Source: a virus
Virus record (IMG/VR): IMGVR_UViG_3300030688_001310
Coordinates: 1 to 47,651 of that record
Length of the DNA stretch: 47,651 nucleotides
Strand: one strand, 5' to 3'
The notes under the pieces are model-generated. The model saw only the letters and a program-made list of their open reading frames with translations. It was not told where the DNA came from and did no database searches. Positions 31,001 to 38,763 of this stretch are shown piece by piece (position 1 is the first letter of the stretch; every line of letters begins with the position of its first letter). The translations under genes were made by a program, and so were the position numbers.

Positions 31001-33178
31001 GAGGCACCAGACAAGGATATTCGTCAGGTTGCCCAGCGCGCGGCCAAGGTTCTGGAAAAACTGCTGCCCCTCATCCGAACGGAAATAGGCGTTCAATCGC
31101 TCGAGCCCTGCGGCCAGCGCGTCCATGAATCCGGATTTGGCTACGGTCTCTTCGGACTCCTGCAAGGTGGTCTGAAAGCGGCCCCACTCTGCGTTGAAGG
31201 TCCGCAGCGCAGCAGGTAACCGGTCCTGAAAATGCTCGCGCAGCTTGTTCGCGAACTCGTTCATCACCTTTTCGTTGGCGGCGATACCTTCCGGACTCCG
31301 CTGCATCTTGCGGAATTCGTCGTTGGACAAACCAAGCGCTTCGGCCATCGATCGCGCGGCGAACGGGATCTGCCGCAACACGCCATTGAAATCGCGGGCA
31401 TCAACCTTGCCCAGTTCGACCATCTTGTTGAAATCGAACAGCACCCGCTCAAACTGTGCGGTCGTCAAGCCGGCGACGCGGCCAGACTCAGCCAGCGCGG
31501 TGAACAGGTTGCGCGTCGTGCCAACGGAGATATTACTCGCGCTGGCGGCAAGAGCGAGCTTTGCATATTCCGAGGACAGAGAGGTAAGCTCGTAGCCCAG
31601 GCGCTCGGCCTCGCCACGCACATAGGTCATTTCCTGCTTGGCGGCGCCCTCGTTGCCATTGAAAGCCGCGACGAGTTGCCCTTGGGCCTGCTGCAAGTTT
31701 GCTGCGGTCTGGATCACCGCACGCAAGCCCCCCAGCGCGCCCTGCAACCCGACATATGCCGCAGCCAGGCCGAGCACTTCGCCACGAAGGCGCTGGAACA
31801 GGCTCAGCGATTCCCTGCTCGAATTGGCTGCCGACCGAGACGCCCCGGCCGCCTCAACTTCAGCGGCCATTTTGGCGCGGATCGCTGCGGCCAGCGCCAC
31901 ATACGACTCCCGGGCGCGCGCCGCGAACGTCATTTCGACCTGATGCGATTCCCAATCCAGCGCGGCCATCGCGGCGCTGGCGCGGGAGGCTTCCGCAGTG
32001 GCCCGCAAGGCTGCGGCGACTTCTCGCTCTTTCTCCGCGAGGACGCCCAGACGATTGGGGATTTCGGTAACCGAATTGCGCAGCGCGTCGTAAGCCGCCT
32101 TGGTCTCGATCACGCGGGCGCGGGCCAACTCGAACGCGCCAGACTGCTCCACAGTCGCCGTTCCGGCCTCGCGCATGGCGACTGCCAAGGCCCGCATTTC
32201 GTCCTGCGCCTGGCGATAAACGAGGTACTTTTCCTTGGCCTCAGCAGCCCCCGTGAGGACAGGTGATGAGACCCCCTGCACAGGGCCCTGACGTTCCATG
32301 ATCGACCGCAGTTCGGTCGCCGTCTTTGCGGCGGTCTGCATCGCCGTCGCGACGGCGTCAGCGTTGAGCGCGACACCGCCGAGCATATGCGATGCTGCGT
32401 CGCCTGCGCCCCGCAACTCGTCGAACACCGTGCGCGCCTTGGCCAGGTTTTCAACCATGGCTTCCTGCGCGATGGCCGCCTTGCGGCTTGCGTTCTCCGC
32501 ATTCAGGGCCGCCCGGGCATTCGATCCGATTTCGGCGGTAAGCCCGGCGTATTGCCGCTCAAGCCCGGTAACCGCCGACGCGCGCGATGCTTGCTGGCGC
32601 TCGAGGACGGCCTGCTGTTCGACCAACGGCAAGATCGCCTGAAGCTGCTCGCGATAGCTTTGGCGTTGCTTCTCAGACGCATTGTCTGCCCGGTTCATCT
32701 GGCCGACGAGTCGATTGAACCCCTTGGCGGCTGCGTCGATCTGGATCTGCAAGCCGAGGTGCTGACGCTCCAACTGGGCGGCGGCGGCCCGCTCACTTTC
32801 AAGCGCAACCTTGACCCGCTCGGACTCAGCGACCAGTCGGCTACCGGCTTGGGCCAATTCCTGTTGCTTGGCGCCGGCGTCGGCAACGCGGTCATTCGCA
32901 GACGCGACGGAGCTTTCGAGGCGCTCCATCGCCCCCGATGCCCGGTCGATCTGGCCAACGACGGTTTCGAGCGCCTTGAGCCCCTCGATCTCACGCGACA
33001 GTTTGTTGTAGGCTTCGCCGAGGCGCCCGAGTTGACCATCCGATTGCTGCGCGCTGTTCCCGACGTCTTGCTGGACGCCCGACAGGATTTTGAGCGCCTC
33101 GGCAACGGCGTTCACCGCCTTGGTTGCCTCGTCCCGCGCCCGGATGACCAGTTCAATATCGCGCTGGGACGAGGCCAT
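28079..33178 (-). CDS. Tape measure protein with embedded Cys-His peptidase domain
   Basis: 1699 residues. The N-terminal about 450 are coiled coil. A TMP-type core follows (GNEGAAKQEMTYVRGEAERL, FNKMVELGKVDARDFNGVLR), then hydrophobic segments near residues 720-800. Around 1060-1200 lies a CHAP/NlpC-like domain (WCAAFVNAIL with C1098; GDIVVLKGAGAHGHVGFFDG with a His near 1150), which should cut peptide cross-links in peptidoglycan during DNA entry. The C-terminal quarter has Gly-rich and helical parts. The protein sets tail length and helps DNA cross the envelope. About 5.1 kb of coding length fits a long tail. Confidence 0.85.
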   Translation of the reverse strand: MASSQRDIELVIRARDEATKAVNAVAEALKILSGVQQDVGNSAQQSDGQLGRLGEAYNKLSREIEGLKALETVVGQIDRASGAMERLESSVASANDRVADAGAKQQELAQAGSRLVAESERVKVALESERAAAAQLERQHLGLQIQIDAAAKGFNRLVGQMNRADNASEKQRQSYREQLQAILPLVEQQAVLERQQASRASAVTGLERQYAGLTAEIGSNARAALNAENASRKAAIAQEAMVENLAKARTVFDELRGAGDAASHMLGGVALNADAVATAMQTAAKTATELRSIMERQGPVQGVSSPVLTGAAEAKEKYLVYRQAQDEMRALAVAMREAGTATVEQSGAFELARARVIETKAAYDALRNSVTEIPNRLGVLAEKEREVAAALRATAEASRASAAMAALDWESHQVEMTFAARARESYVALAAAIRAKMAAEVEAAGASRSAANSSRESLSLFQRLRGEVLGLAAAYVGLQGALGGLRAVIQTAANLQQAQGQLVAAFNGNEGAAKQEMTYVRGEAERLGYELTSLSSEYAKLALAASASNISVGTTRNLFTALAESGRVAGLTTAQFERVLFDFNKMVELGKVDARDFNGVLRQIPFAARSMAEALGLSNDEFRKMQRSPEGIAANEKVMNEFANKLREHFQDRLPAALRTFNAEWGRFQTTLQESEETVAKSGFMDALAAGLERLNAYFRSDEGQQFFQNLGRALGNLTNILVWCLDHFGTLFELFKAFVAIRIGAFFYALIPQIVELGEALMAAASASTALSVALGGIPLLFGAIAFVAMSAAGKVVSGVSDMTQAFDEHNRQLDKVQQAWADAGGKADVFRQKLGDLTQTELVSQQVKLQDARNELVSRPIINHSDREDFAYAPTATINQVQRLTEQLKSGKLSADEYTHSIDNLVQHAGLPQNVGASFIAWGRNIGDANDKLRQNKALMDAARGTMTDADRAVLGLTDSFDKFGGSIPTDKVNEFSKALNNLKKDIPELRAEAERAQAVFQADQDLEQAQQKAGAITDPKAKAAALAQAQALHDRAVSDINGASAVQQAQDGNRAQYLASARRYVGDDEHKDRRGLESLFASSGQSLDPEKVAWCAAFVNAILHQNGAPGTGSLAARDFLTYGSNVTPKDAEPGDIVVLKGAGAHGHVGFFDGYQGDRVRVLGGNQAGGKVSEESFPASAVLGFRRAPTPAEQAQTQSKNDSEIDAFHQSVTDGIAKAVADSAALGMSPRDLFIQRQMDSFDKRIADSQSGKGGREAAPITWGAGEREKLAGTYGQLFDNTHRDEERKKLEQLQNEEALATQNSQRLTAPQMAANRLRTEGVWNLDHAGNPTDELGQQALQVYTSQFQRQLTKQNADSMSGLSGQLTEARKALTDGYKSGDEGEIKSARKDIADLSAQLKAGLPDAIAYFKAIGDQKTVAQLEAIHNQINNLKVDLIDSKQVNSDIAGGLVSTFNAGAKGVAQFALGLRGASNIFREMRNAFLQFASDFLLKIADMIMQTEILKGLNALGIGTSVSNGVNAAAGGGSGGGLGGLGGLLGSILGGGGAGGAVAGGGMELGSISASGLPSALDAFTIAAPVMHTGGIVGRAAAMRSISPAAFAGALRMHDGGIAGVAPDEYPTILQEGEEVLKNSSPRHIGNIAATMASAQSAAPNLKIINAIDAGHMLTEALATQHGERAIVNHFRKNSRTIKKALG

Positions 33179-33181
33179 AGT

Positions 33182-33489
33182 TCAGTCCTTCATCAACTTG
33201 CTGATTTGCTTACTAAATACGTCCCCACCCTCGGAAGAAAACAACGACGAGACGGCCATTTGCAGAAGGATTGCCTCGGTCACCGTCTGGCGGTTCAGCC
33301 TTTGGACGACGAGGTCACATTCTTCATTCAGCAAACCGAGGGGGTACGTGGCGGCGGCAGGGTGGCCGTTGGCCAGCAACAGGCTGACTTGGCGGCGAAA
33401 ACCCCACAACCAGGTGTCGAGGGTTAGAAGCTCCCCATCGTCACCCTGAGACTGTCCAGTACCCGAATGACCATCTCGCCCACTTTTTT
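33182..33489 (-). CDS. Tail assembly chaperone T-part, made by -1 frameshift
   Basis: This frame follows the G-part gene in the -1 frame. It stays open from the slippery A_AAA_AAA (33490-33484) to the stop at 33182 and encodes DGELLTLDTWLWGFRRQV and about 70 further residues. A separate TTG start at 33407 is possible but has no good ribosome-binding site. By analogy with lambda G and GT, ribosomes slip back one base and make a minor fused chaperone that binds the tape measure protein, encoded next. Confidence 0.7.
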
Positions 33490-33873
33490 TACGCCGCCGT
33501 GCCCTTCGAACGTGAGCATCGCGATCTTTTCGAGCGCCTCCAACTGCGCAGGCATCGGCAGAAGGTCGACCAGATTGACGTCCGGCTCATCGGCGCCAGC
33601 GGCAACGATCTGTCGAAAAGCTGCGGGAGCCACCTGGGCAATGGCTGTGATCATCACGGCGGTATCGGTCAGCAGACCCGGCACACCGCCTTTCGAGAAC
33701 CTGTCGAACAACAGGGCGAGAGGCTCGAAATTTGCTTGGACAATGGGTTGAATGTCGAGGAAGCCGAGCCCCCGAACGGAGAATGATTCCCCGTTCAGGA
33801 GTTCGACCTTGTCGGTGCGGCTTGTCAGGTGCGCAAGTCCCACGAGCCCGCTCCGATCAGACGCCGATACCAT
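33424..33873 (-). CDS. Tail assembly chaperone G-part
   Basis: 149 residues from ATG 33873, overlapping the tail tube gene by 17 bases. It is an alpha-helical protein in the position of lambda gpG, between the major tail protein and tape measure genes (KVELLNGESFSVRGLGFL, then MLTFEGHGGVKKVGEMVIRV). The GTA AAA AAA slippery site sits 20 codons before its stop. It acts as a chaperone in tail assembly and is not part of the virion. Confidence 0.75.
   Translation of the reverse strand: MVSASDRSGLVGLAHLTSRTDKVELLNGESFSVRGLGFLDIQPIVQANFEPLALLFDRFSKGGVPGLLTDTAVMITAIAQVAPAAFRQIVAAGADEPDVNLVDLLPMPAQLEALEKIAMLTFEGHGGVKKVGEMVIRVLDSLRVTMGSF
33484..33490 (-). other. Slippery heptamer A_AAA_AAA for -1 frameshifting
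   Basis: In the G-part frame the codons are GTA AAA AAA GTG; a one-base backward slip keeps full pairing in both sites and enters the open T frame. Confidence 0.75.
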
Positions 33874-34666
33874 CGACAAACATGAAGGTGCTAGCGCTGC
33901 TGAGCAGCAAGACCTTCAAGTCGAAGGTGATCTCGGCGAACTTGTCACCAATCGCGTCATAGGTGCCGTTGGGGACCAGCTTGACCCACGGCAGATACCA
34001 GACGTCGTTCGAGCCGGTGCTGTTGTCCGAGATATAGCGCACGGCGCCCTCCATCGGCTTGGTGCCGGCGGTGACCCGCGTCTTGGAAACTGCCAGGAGC
34101 GAATAGCCGACACTGAGCGTTTCCCCAGACGTGATCGAGCCGCCAGGAAGGGGCTGAATGCGGGCCATCGTATAGTCGACCAGGTAATCCACGCCTTCGA
34201 CATACGTCGTCGTCCCGGCCCCGTTCTTCACCACGGGTTTGGTCGCGGTGCTGAGCGACTGGACGCCCACCGGGTTGGCGCCGCCGGCCCGGCCGAGTTG
34301 ATAGTAGGCACCGAGAAGCACCGGGCCGATCTGCTCCGGGGCGATAGCGCCGGCCGCCTGCGTGATCGTCTGGGGACCACCAGAAGCGAAAAGGAAGCGC
34401 GAAAGCTGGTTCGCGTCCACGTTCTCGCTCTGGATCTGGCCCGATGCGTCCGCCTGGATCGCAGCAGATTCATCCATCACCTTCACGCCACCGGTCGACT
34501 GGTAGTGATCGGTCTGGGTCGTCTTGATCGCGACGTTGAAGCCCTTGCAGTCGCCGAGGAACATTTCGCCTGTGAGGCTCTGCGTTCCGGGGGCGAAGGC
34601 ATCAAAGAAGACCGCACCGCGGCCAGTCCGATAGTTGTTGACAACGGGAGTCAGAATGGAAGGCAT
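33857..34666 (-). CDS. Major tail (tube) protein
   Basis: 269 residues from ATG 34666, with AAGGAG eight bases upstream; an in-frame GTG at 34675 is less well placed. The product is beta-rich with a C-terminal region (KFAEITFDLKVLLLSSAST) fitting tube proteins. Its position just before the G/GT chaperones is that of lambda V. Palindrome copy 10 lies 22 bases upstream, suggesting separate control of this abundant structural protein. Confidence 0.75.
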   Translation of the reverse strand: MPSILTPVVNNYRTGRGAVFFDAFAPGTQSLTGEMFLGDCKGFNVAIKTTQTDHYQSTGGVKVMDESAAIQADASGQIQSENVDANQLSRFLFASGGPQTITQAAGAIAPEQIGPVLLGAYYQLGRAGGANPVGVQSLSTATKPVVKNGAGTTTYVEGVDYLVDYTMARIQPLPGGSITSGETLSVGYSLLAVSKTRVTAGTKPMEGAVRYISDNSTGSNDVWYLPWVKLVPNGTYDAIGDKFAEITFDLKVLLLSSASTFMFVDGIGV

Positions 34667-34685
34667 AACGGTCACTCCTTGATAG

Positions 34686-34710
34686 TGAAATCACCCATAA
34701 CGTGATTTCA
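34686..34710. promoter_or_regulatory. Extended dyad around palindrome copy 10
   Basis: TGAAATCAC/GTGATTTCA arms of nine bases with a 7-base spacer. The stop codon of the upstream gene (34708-34710) lies in one arm. Confidence 0.7.
34689..34707. promoter_or_regulatory. 19-bp palindromic element, copy 10
   Basis: AATCACCCATAACGTGATT, perfect six-base arms, upstream of the major tail protein. Confidence 0.85.
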
Positions 34711-35241
34711 GGGGTAGGCAAAGGGGCTCGTCATATCCTCGAAAAACTCGAGGGTGAGCGGCAGGAAGAAGTTGGCCATGGCCGATACATCGTCCGGCGG
34801 CCGCACGACGCCGGTAGCGATTTTGTAGGAGCGAACCGCGCGGCCGACCCCGAAGATATTCCCCGATCCCAAGGCCGCTTTGAGATGGAGCGCGAGGCAC
34901 TTCTTCACATCGGCCATCAGGTAGTGGGCGGGATCGGTCGGATTTGTCGGATCATCCTGGACGAATCCCTGAACGAACAATGGCCATGGGCCAGCACCCA
35001 ACCCGGAAAACTCGGGAGCAAACCCCCACTCTGGGCGCGGTTCCTCAAGGATCGAAAGCATCGGCAGCGGGTCGTCCATGCCGAACACATTTCGGCCGCG
35101 GAACACTCTGGGGCGCGTGTCGCCGTTGGTATCCACATAGTCCGAGAGATCGTGCTGATAGCCGGCGGCCGGCGTGATGCCTTGCAGCAACGCCGTCAGA
35201 CCCATCAGCGTGGCCAGCTTGATTGGAATCAGCATGCTCAT
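34708..35241 (-). CDS. Minor tail protein (U-like position)
   Basis: 177 residues. The sequence LQGITPAAGYQHDLSDYVDT opens like phage tail completion/terminator proteins that cap the tail, and the gene is in the position of lambda U between the Z-like gene and the tube gene. It overlaps the preceding gene by four bases. Assignment is by position and general look. Confidence 0.55.
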   Translation of the reverse strand: MSMLIPIKLATLMGLTALLQGITPAAGYQHDLSDYVDTNGDTRPRVFRGRNVFGMDDPLPMLSILEEPRPEWGFAPEFSGLGAGPWPLFVQGFVQDDPTNPTDPAHYLMADVKKCLALHLKAALGSGNIFGVGRAVRSYKIATGVVRPPDDVSAMANFFLPLTLEFFEDMTSPFAYP

Positions 35242-35846
35242 TGCTTCAGATCCATCTGTCGATTGTATTCCTGCTCGAGGAACTCAGCCGCAGCCGGCGC
35301 AACCTCGGCGCGTGTCCCATCGAACACCTGACTGATGCTGGGGCCGTAGAGCAGCCACAACCCGTTGCTGAACGCCTTCGGCAGGTATGCGCCAGCGGGC
35401 GGCCCCTTGCTCCGGACAGCGAGGCCCATGTTCGCGTTCGCCAGTCTGACGAGAAAGGCCTTCGGCATAACGACAGCGCGACCCGGCTTGATCTCGACGG
35501 TGACACCCCCGGGGGCCCCCGGCTTGGGATTGCCCTTGACGAACCGCGCGAGTGAGGTGGGGTCCACACGCGCGCCGATCCGGCCGCTCAGCGATGCCGT
35601 CGAGGCGTAGGCCTTGACGATCAGTCGTCCTTCCGCCGGATTCAAGTAGCTGGCGGGAAAGGCGACCTGGCTTCGGATGGCCTCGGCGCTGCGCGTGCGG
35701 GTCCAGTCCAGAGCCTTGTTCACCGCTCTCTGCGCGCTCACAAGATGATGCTGCGCCACGTCATCGATCGCGTCGAAGGCCTCGATCCCAGAGATTGATA
35801 TGCCGTAGCGCGAGCCCGCCGTATTGAAGATGGTGATTTTCGCCAT
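35238..35846 (-). CDS. Minor tail protein (Z-like)
   Basis: 202 residues from ATG 35846, set by TGATG overlap; the much longer frame to 36134 is not used. The product has a basic Gly-rich middle (GNPKPGAPGGVTVEIKPGRA) and LAVRSKGPPAGAYLPKAFSN, which resembles Z-like minor tail proteins involved in joining tail and head. Position between the head-tail connector genes and the tail terminator supports this. Confidence 0.6.
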   Translation of the reverse strand: MAKITIFNTAGSRYGISISGIEAFDAIDDVAQHHLVSAQRAVNKALDWTRTRSAEAIRSQVAFPASYLNPAEGRLIVKAYASTASLSGRIGARVDPTSLARFVKGNPKPGAPGGVTVEIKPGRAVVMPKAFLVRLANANMGLAVRSKGPPAGAYLPKAFSNGLWLLYGPSISQVFDGTRAEVAPAAAEFLEQEYNRQMDLKQ

Positions 35847-36262
35847 CAGACACCGTTTCCGGGATAGACGATCTGGTCGCCATCTTCCGAGGGATAGGGC
35901 AGCCCATTGGCTGCGCCATTGATCATCGGGGCGATCTGCACATGCTGGAACCGGTCGTCCGGCGGCAGCGTATGATCGATGGTATAGGCTTCGCCCTGTT
36001 CGAATGACAGGATTGCCCCTTTGGTGATTTGGGCTGTCGGGATCGCATCCAGATCGAACACCGCCCGGGGCGCCAGATTCTCCATCTCGGCAGGGTAGAG
36101 GCGCGAGCCTTTTACGTCGCCCATGCGATCCCACCGGTTGTGCAAGCGCACGCGCAATAGGACAGGGGCGGCGGAAAGGGTTCGCAGGTACACAACCGGG
36201 ATCGCCATACGATGATGGAGATCCCGGCGTGCGTTCCGCTTAATGGTGCGGATTGGCACCAT
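35846..36262 (-). CDS. Head-tail joining protein candidate
   Basis: 138 residues, coupled by TGATG on both sides. It has a basic N-terminus (RTIKRNARRDLHHRM) and beta-rich middle (VLLRVRLHNRWDRM) with a C-terminal PYPSEDGDQIVYP. It lies between a small head gene and the Z-like gene, where lambda has FI/FII. No certain family. Confidence 0.5.
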   Translation of the reverse strand: MVPIRTIKRNARRDLHHRMAIPVVYLRTLSAAPVLLRVRLHNRWDRMGDVKGSRLYPAEMENLAPRAVFDLDAIPTAQITKGAILSFEQGEAYTIDHTLPPDDRFQHVQIAPMINGAANGLPYPSEDGDQIVYPGNGV

Positions 36263-36561
36263 CAGACGAGGTCGTCGTGTTCCGCCGGGGTGCCAGGCGC
36301 CGCAGGAGCAGCGGGGGCATCGGTGGAGGTGGGCTTCAAGTCCGCCGCAGCGGCCAGCGCCGGATCAAGCGTCTTCTCCGGATGGGTCGCCCGGTAGATC
36401 AGCACTTCTTCATCGGTCGGCTCGCGCACAGCACCGGCTTTCGTCAGATGACTGACGTGATCGGCCGCGACCAGATGGACCGCGCCGGGCTGCAGGATCT
36501 TCAGTTCCTTGGTCTCCGGATCCGAATGGTAGACCACATGCTTGATGAACAAAAGGGGCAT
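36262..36561 (-). CDS. Small head-region protein, 99 aa
   Basis: Starts at ATG 36561, two bases from palindrome copy 11; its ribosome-binding site (GAGG) lies inside the palindrome's spacer. The N-terminal half (FIKHVVYHSDPETKELKILQ, then AADHVSHLTKAGAVREPT) is a compact alpha/beta domain; the C-terminal half is Ala/Pro-rich. It comes right after the capsid gene and may be a head completion protein. Confidence 0.55.
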   Translation of the reverse strand: MPLLFIKHVVYHSDPETKELKILQPGAVHLVAADHVSHLTKAGAVREPTDEEVLIYRATHPEKTLDPALAAAADLKPTSTDAPAAPAAPGTPAEHDDLV

Positions 36562-36562
36562 A

Positions 36563-36581
36563 AGTCACCTCAAAGTTGACT
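36563..36581. promoter_or_regulatory. 19-bp palindromic element, copy 11
   Basis: AGTCACCTCAAAGTTGACT. On the minus strand the spacer reads CTTTGAG and contains the ribosome-binding site of the gene starting at 36561. Confidence 0.8.
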
Positions 36582-36618
36582 CAGTCAGCAAGTCAATGCT
36601 GACCGAGTTGGGTTGCAA

Positions 36619-37770
36619 TTACGAAGCGGTCACCGTCGCGCGGAACGTCGCGTTCGGGTTGACCGGCACGAACAGCGGGGCCGACTGGTGCAACAGGTAT
36701 TCGACGGCGGGGTCGCCCGGCTCGTACCAATTGCGCGGGAAGATATCGAGCGCCTGCCAGTTGGCATAGGGATCGACGATCGCCCCGAAGCAGCGATGGC
36801 CCGAGATCGCATCCGGATGGCCGGTAAGCACGATATCGGTGGGGGCAAGGAACGGCTGCTCCACACCGGTATCGTCAACATAGCTGTCCCGATACAGCCA
36901 GATTTCGACCACCGCGCCGGTGGGCCCACCAAAAGGCAGATCGCCAACCTTCGTGACGAACTCGCCCGACACCAGCGCACGCTGGACGTCGATCCCGGTA
37001 TTCGGGTAGAACTTGTTCATCATCGACAGGATTTCGGGATCGCTGCGCATGGCCTGCCACGCCGAGGTGCCGACGGTCAGCCGGATCGGGAAGCCGCCGA
37101 AACCGCCGGTGCCATCCGAATTGTAGGTCGGCTTCATCATCTGGTCAGCCCAGGTCTGCAGCATCGACAGGATGCTGATACCCGAAGTCCCCCAAAACGA
37201 GCCAGCGGTGAGGGCGACGCTCTGATTGGCGTTCCGGCCGAAGTTCACCGTGGTCAGCGGATATTCCTCGGTGCCGCCAATGGTCACCTGACCGTAGATG
37301 ATCGCTTGCGCGGCCATCCACTCCCAACGGCGCTGGATGGTGATCAAGTGCTGGGCGGTCATGCCCGCCTTGAGCGCATCGCGCCGCTGGGCGGGCGTCA
37401 GCGGCGTATCCGTGCCGAGGATCGCGTCGATGCCGGGGATCTTGGACATGACGCGCGCCGGATCAACGGCGTCCTTGACCTTGATATAGGCCGGCTTGAA
37501 GCGGTAGCCGTTCGCCCGATCGGTATAGACCGGCTTGCCGCTGCCGCTGGGCAGCACGAACGGCGCCAGCTTGCGATTCTGATAGGGCAGCTTCTCGAAA
37601 TCGATCCACTCGTCGATGCTGTTCACCTGGCGGTTGAACATGTCCAGCCAGTAGGTGAAGCGCGGCAGGACGTCGCGCATGACGCCGATCGACTTGCGCA
37701 GCGACCAGAGATTGAACGGGTTGGTGGCGGAATAGGGGGCGATCGTCACGCCCGTGGCACCAGTGGTCAT
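36619..37770 (-). CDS. Major capsid protein, lambda E-like
   Basis: 383 residues. The sequence fits the HK97-fold lambda E family: RFTYWLDMFNRQVNSIDEWI, later KAGMTAQHLITIQRRWEWMA and WYEPGDPAVEYLLHQSAPLF. It forms the icosahedral shell. Palindrome copy 12 ends 10 bases upstream and merges with the GAGGAG ribosome-binding site, implying specific control of this most abundant virion protein. Confidence 0.85.
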   Translation of the reverse strand: MTTGATGVTIAPYSATNPFNLWSLRKSIGVMRDVLPRFTYWLDMFNRQVNSIDEWIDFEKLPYQNRKLAPFVLPSGSGKPVYTDRANGYRFKPAYIKVKDAVDPARVMSKIPGIDAILGTDTPLTPAQRRDALKAGMTAQHLITIQRRWEWMAAQAIIYGQVTIGGTEEYPLTTVNFGRNANQSVALTAGSFWGTSGISILSMLQTWADQMMKPTYNSDGTGGFGGFPIRLTVGTSAWQAMRSDPEILSMMNKFYPNTGIDVQRALVSGEFVTKVGDLPFGGPTGAVVEIWLYRDSYVDDTGVEQPFLAPTDIVLTGHPDAISGHRCFGAIVDPYANWQALDIFPRNWYEPGDPAVEYLLHQSAPLFVPVNPNATFRATVTAS

Positions 37771-37780
37771 TTTATAGACT

Positions 37781-37799
37781 CCTCACGAAAAGAGTGATT
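37781..37799. promoter_or_regulatory. 19-bp palindromic element, copy 12
   Basis: CCTCACGAAAAGAGTGATT; the minus-strand arm GTGAGG is part of the capsid gene's ribosome-binding site. Confidence 0.8.
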
Positions 37800-37804
37800 G
37801 TCGA

Positions 37805-38227
37805 TCAGGGCTGCGGCTGAATCGGGCGCCAGCGCACCGTGATGGTGGTGGGCGTCGGCGCACCGGCGAAGGCTGCCTGCTGGAACGCCTGCGTGTTGTA
37901 CGAAGCGTCGTAGACAAGGGCGTTCCCGTTGAAGCATCCCGAGAAGTAGACCGGAATGGATTCGCTCGAATCGCCAGCGGCCGTGACGATCGGCACCGAG
38001 GCGACGCCGATCGCCTGGGTGACGCCCTTCACCGCCGGAATAAGCTGGCCGCCCGCATTCAGGCCAACGACCTGAAACTGAGCGATCGTGGTGTTCGGGG
38101 CCACGGGGTAGGGATACGACTTGAGCGGGAGGTCCGACCCGGCGAGCAGAAACGACTGCAGCCAGGTATCGGTCTGCTGGAAGCTCGCCTGACCGAGAAC
38201 CGGATAGGGAATGGTAACCTGTGCCAT
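37805..38227 (-). CDS. Head decoration protein, gpD-like
   Basis: 140 residues from ATG 38227, with GAAGGA nine bases upstream; the ATG at 38236 is too close to that site. The gpD-like layout is seen in PYPVAPNTTIAQFQVVGL, a conserved Gly turn, and a late VRWRPIQP strand. It trims the capsid as trimers and stabilises it after packaging. Palindrome copy 13 lies 11 bases upstream. Confidence 0.8.
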   Translation of the reverse strand: MAQVTIPYPVLGQASFQQTDTWLQSFLLAGSDLPLKSYPYPVAPNTTIAQFQVVGLNAGGQLIPAVKGVTQAIGVASVPIVTAAGDSSESIPVYFSGCFNGNALVYDASYNTQAFQQAAFAGAPTPTTITVRWRPIQPQP

Positions 38228-38238
38228 TTGGCTCATCC

Positions 38239-38257
38239 TTCACGAAAAGAGTGACTC
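38239..38257. promoter_or_regulatory. 19-bp palindromic element, copy 13
   Basis: CTTCACGAAAAGAGTGACT; spacer identical to copy 12, overlapping the decoration gene's ribosome-binding site. Confidence 0.8.
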
Positions 38258-38271
38258 GACTGCCCAGTTGG

Positions 38272-38763
38272 TCAGCGGGTGGGGCCGTCCTTCAGCTTTT
38301 GGGTGCTGCGGAGGCCGGGGATACCCATTGCGGCGGCGGCGCTCAGCGCGCTCCCGGCGTCATCGGGATCTTCAACCCGCGCTTCGGGGCCGCCAGGCGT
38401 GACGCCTGCGCCGCCGGTGGCGCCCATGGCCGCGGCGAAGTTGGAATTGGCGTGCGCGCTGACCGGCGGATCGGCAGCCGGGACCGCCGCAACCGGCGCG
38501 GCTGCCGACGGGGCAGGGGTTTCCGCAGGCAGATCGGCCATAAAGGACGCAGCATCCGCAGCGCTCATCGTCTGCTTGAATGCGATCTTGCGGGCGAGTG
38601 CGGGATGCGTCTGGGCTTCCGGGCTGTTCAGGATCGCGTCGATGCGGGTGCGTTCGGCGGTGGTGCCTTCGGCGACGCCGGCGGCGTGACCTTCGGCGCG
38701 CGCGGACGCGACGGCGGTATCATGGGCGGCCTGATCGACCGTCCCACTGCTCTGATTGGACAT
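38272..38763 (-). CDS. Nested scaffold protein (Nu3-like)
   Basis: An internal ATG at 38763 has GGAG about nine bases upstream and would give a 163-residue protein identical to the C-terminus of the S49 protease (MSNQSSGTVDQAAHDTAVAS onward). This is the lambda C/Nu3 arrangement, in which the separately started C-terminal part is the internal scaffold for prohead assembly. Ala-rich helices and Pro-rich linkers fit a scaffold. Confidence 0.7.
   Translation of the reverse strand: MSNQSSGTVDQAAHDTAVASARAEGHAAGVAEGTTAERTRIDAILNSPEAQTHPALARKIAFKQTMSAADAASFMADLPAETPAPSAAAPVAAVPAADPPVSAHANSNFAAAMGATGGAGVTPGGPEARVEDPDDAGSALSAAAAMGIPGLRSTQKLKDGPTR

Noticed and set aside
36613-37797. 394-codon plus-strand frame opposite the capsid gene
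   Set aside because: Antisense shadow of a GC-rich, clearly coding capsid gene; composition (Arg/Gly/Asp/His-rich) and lack of domains are typical of shadows.
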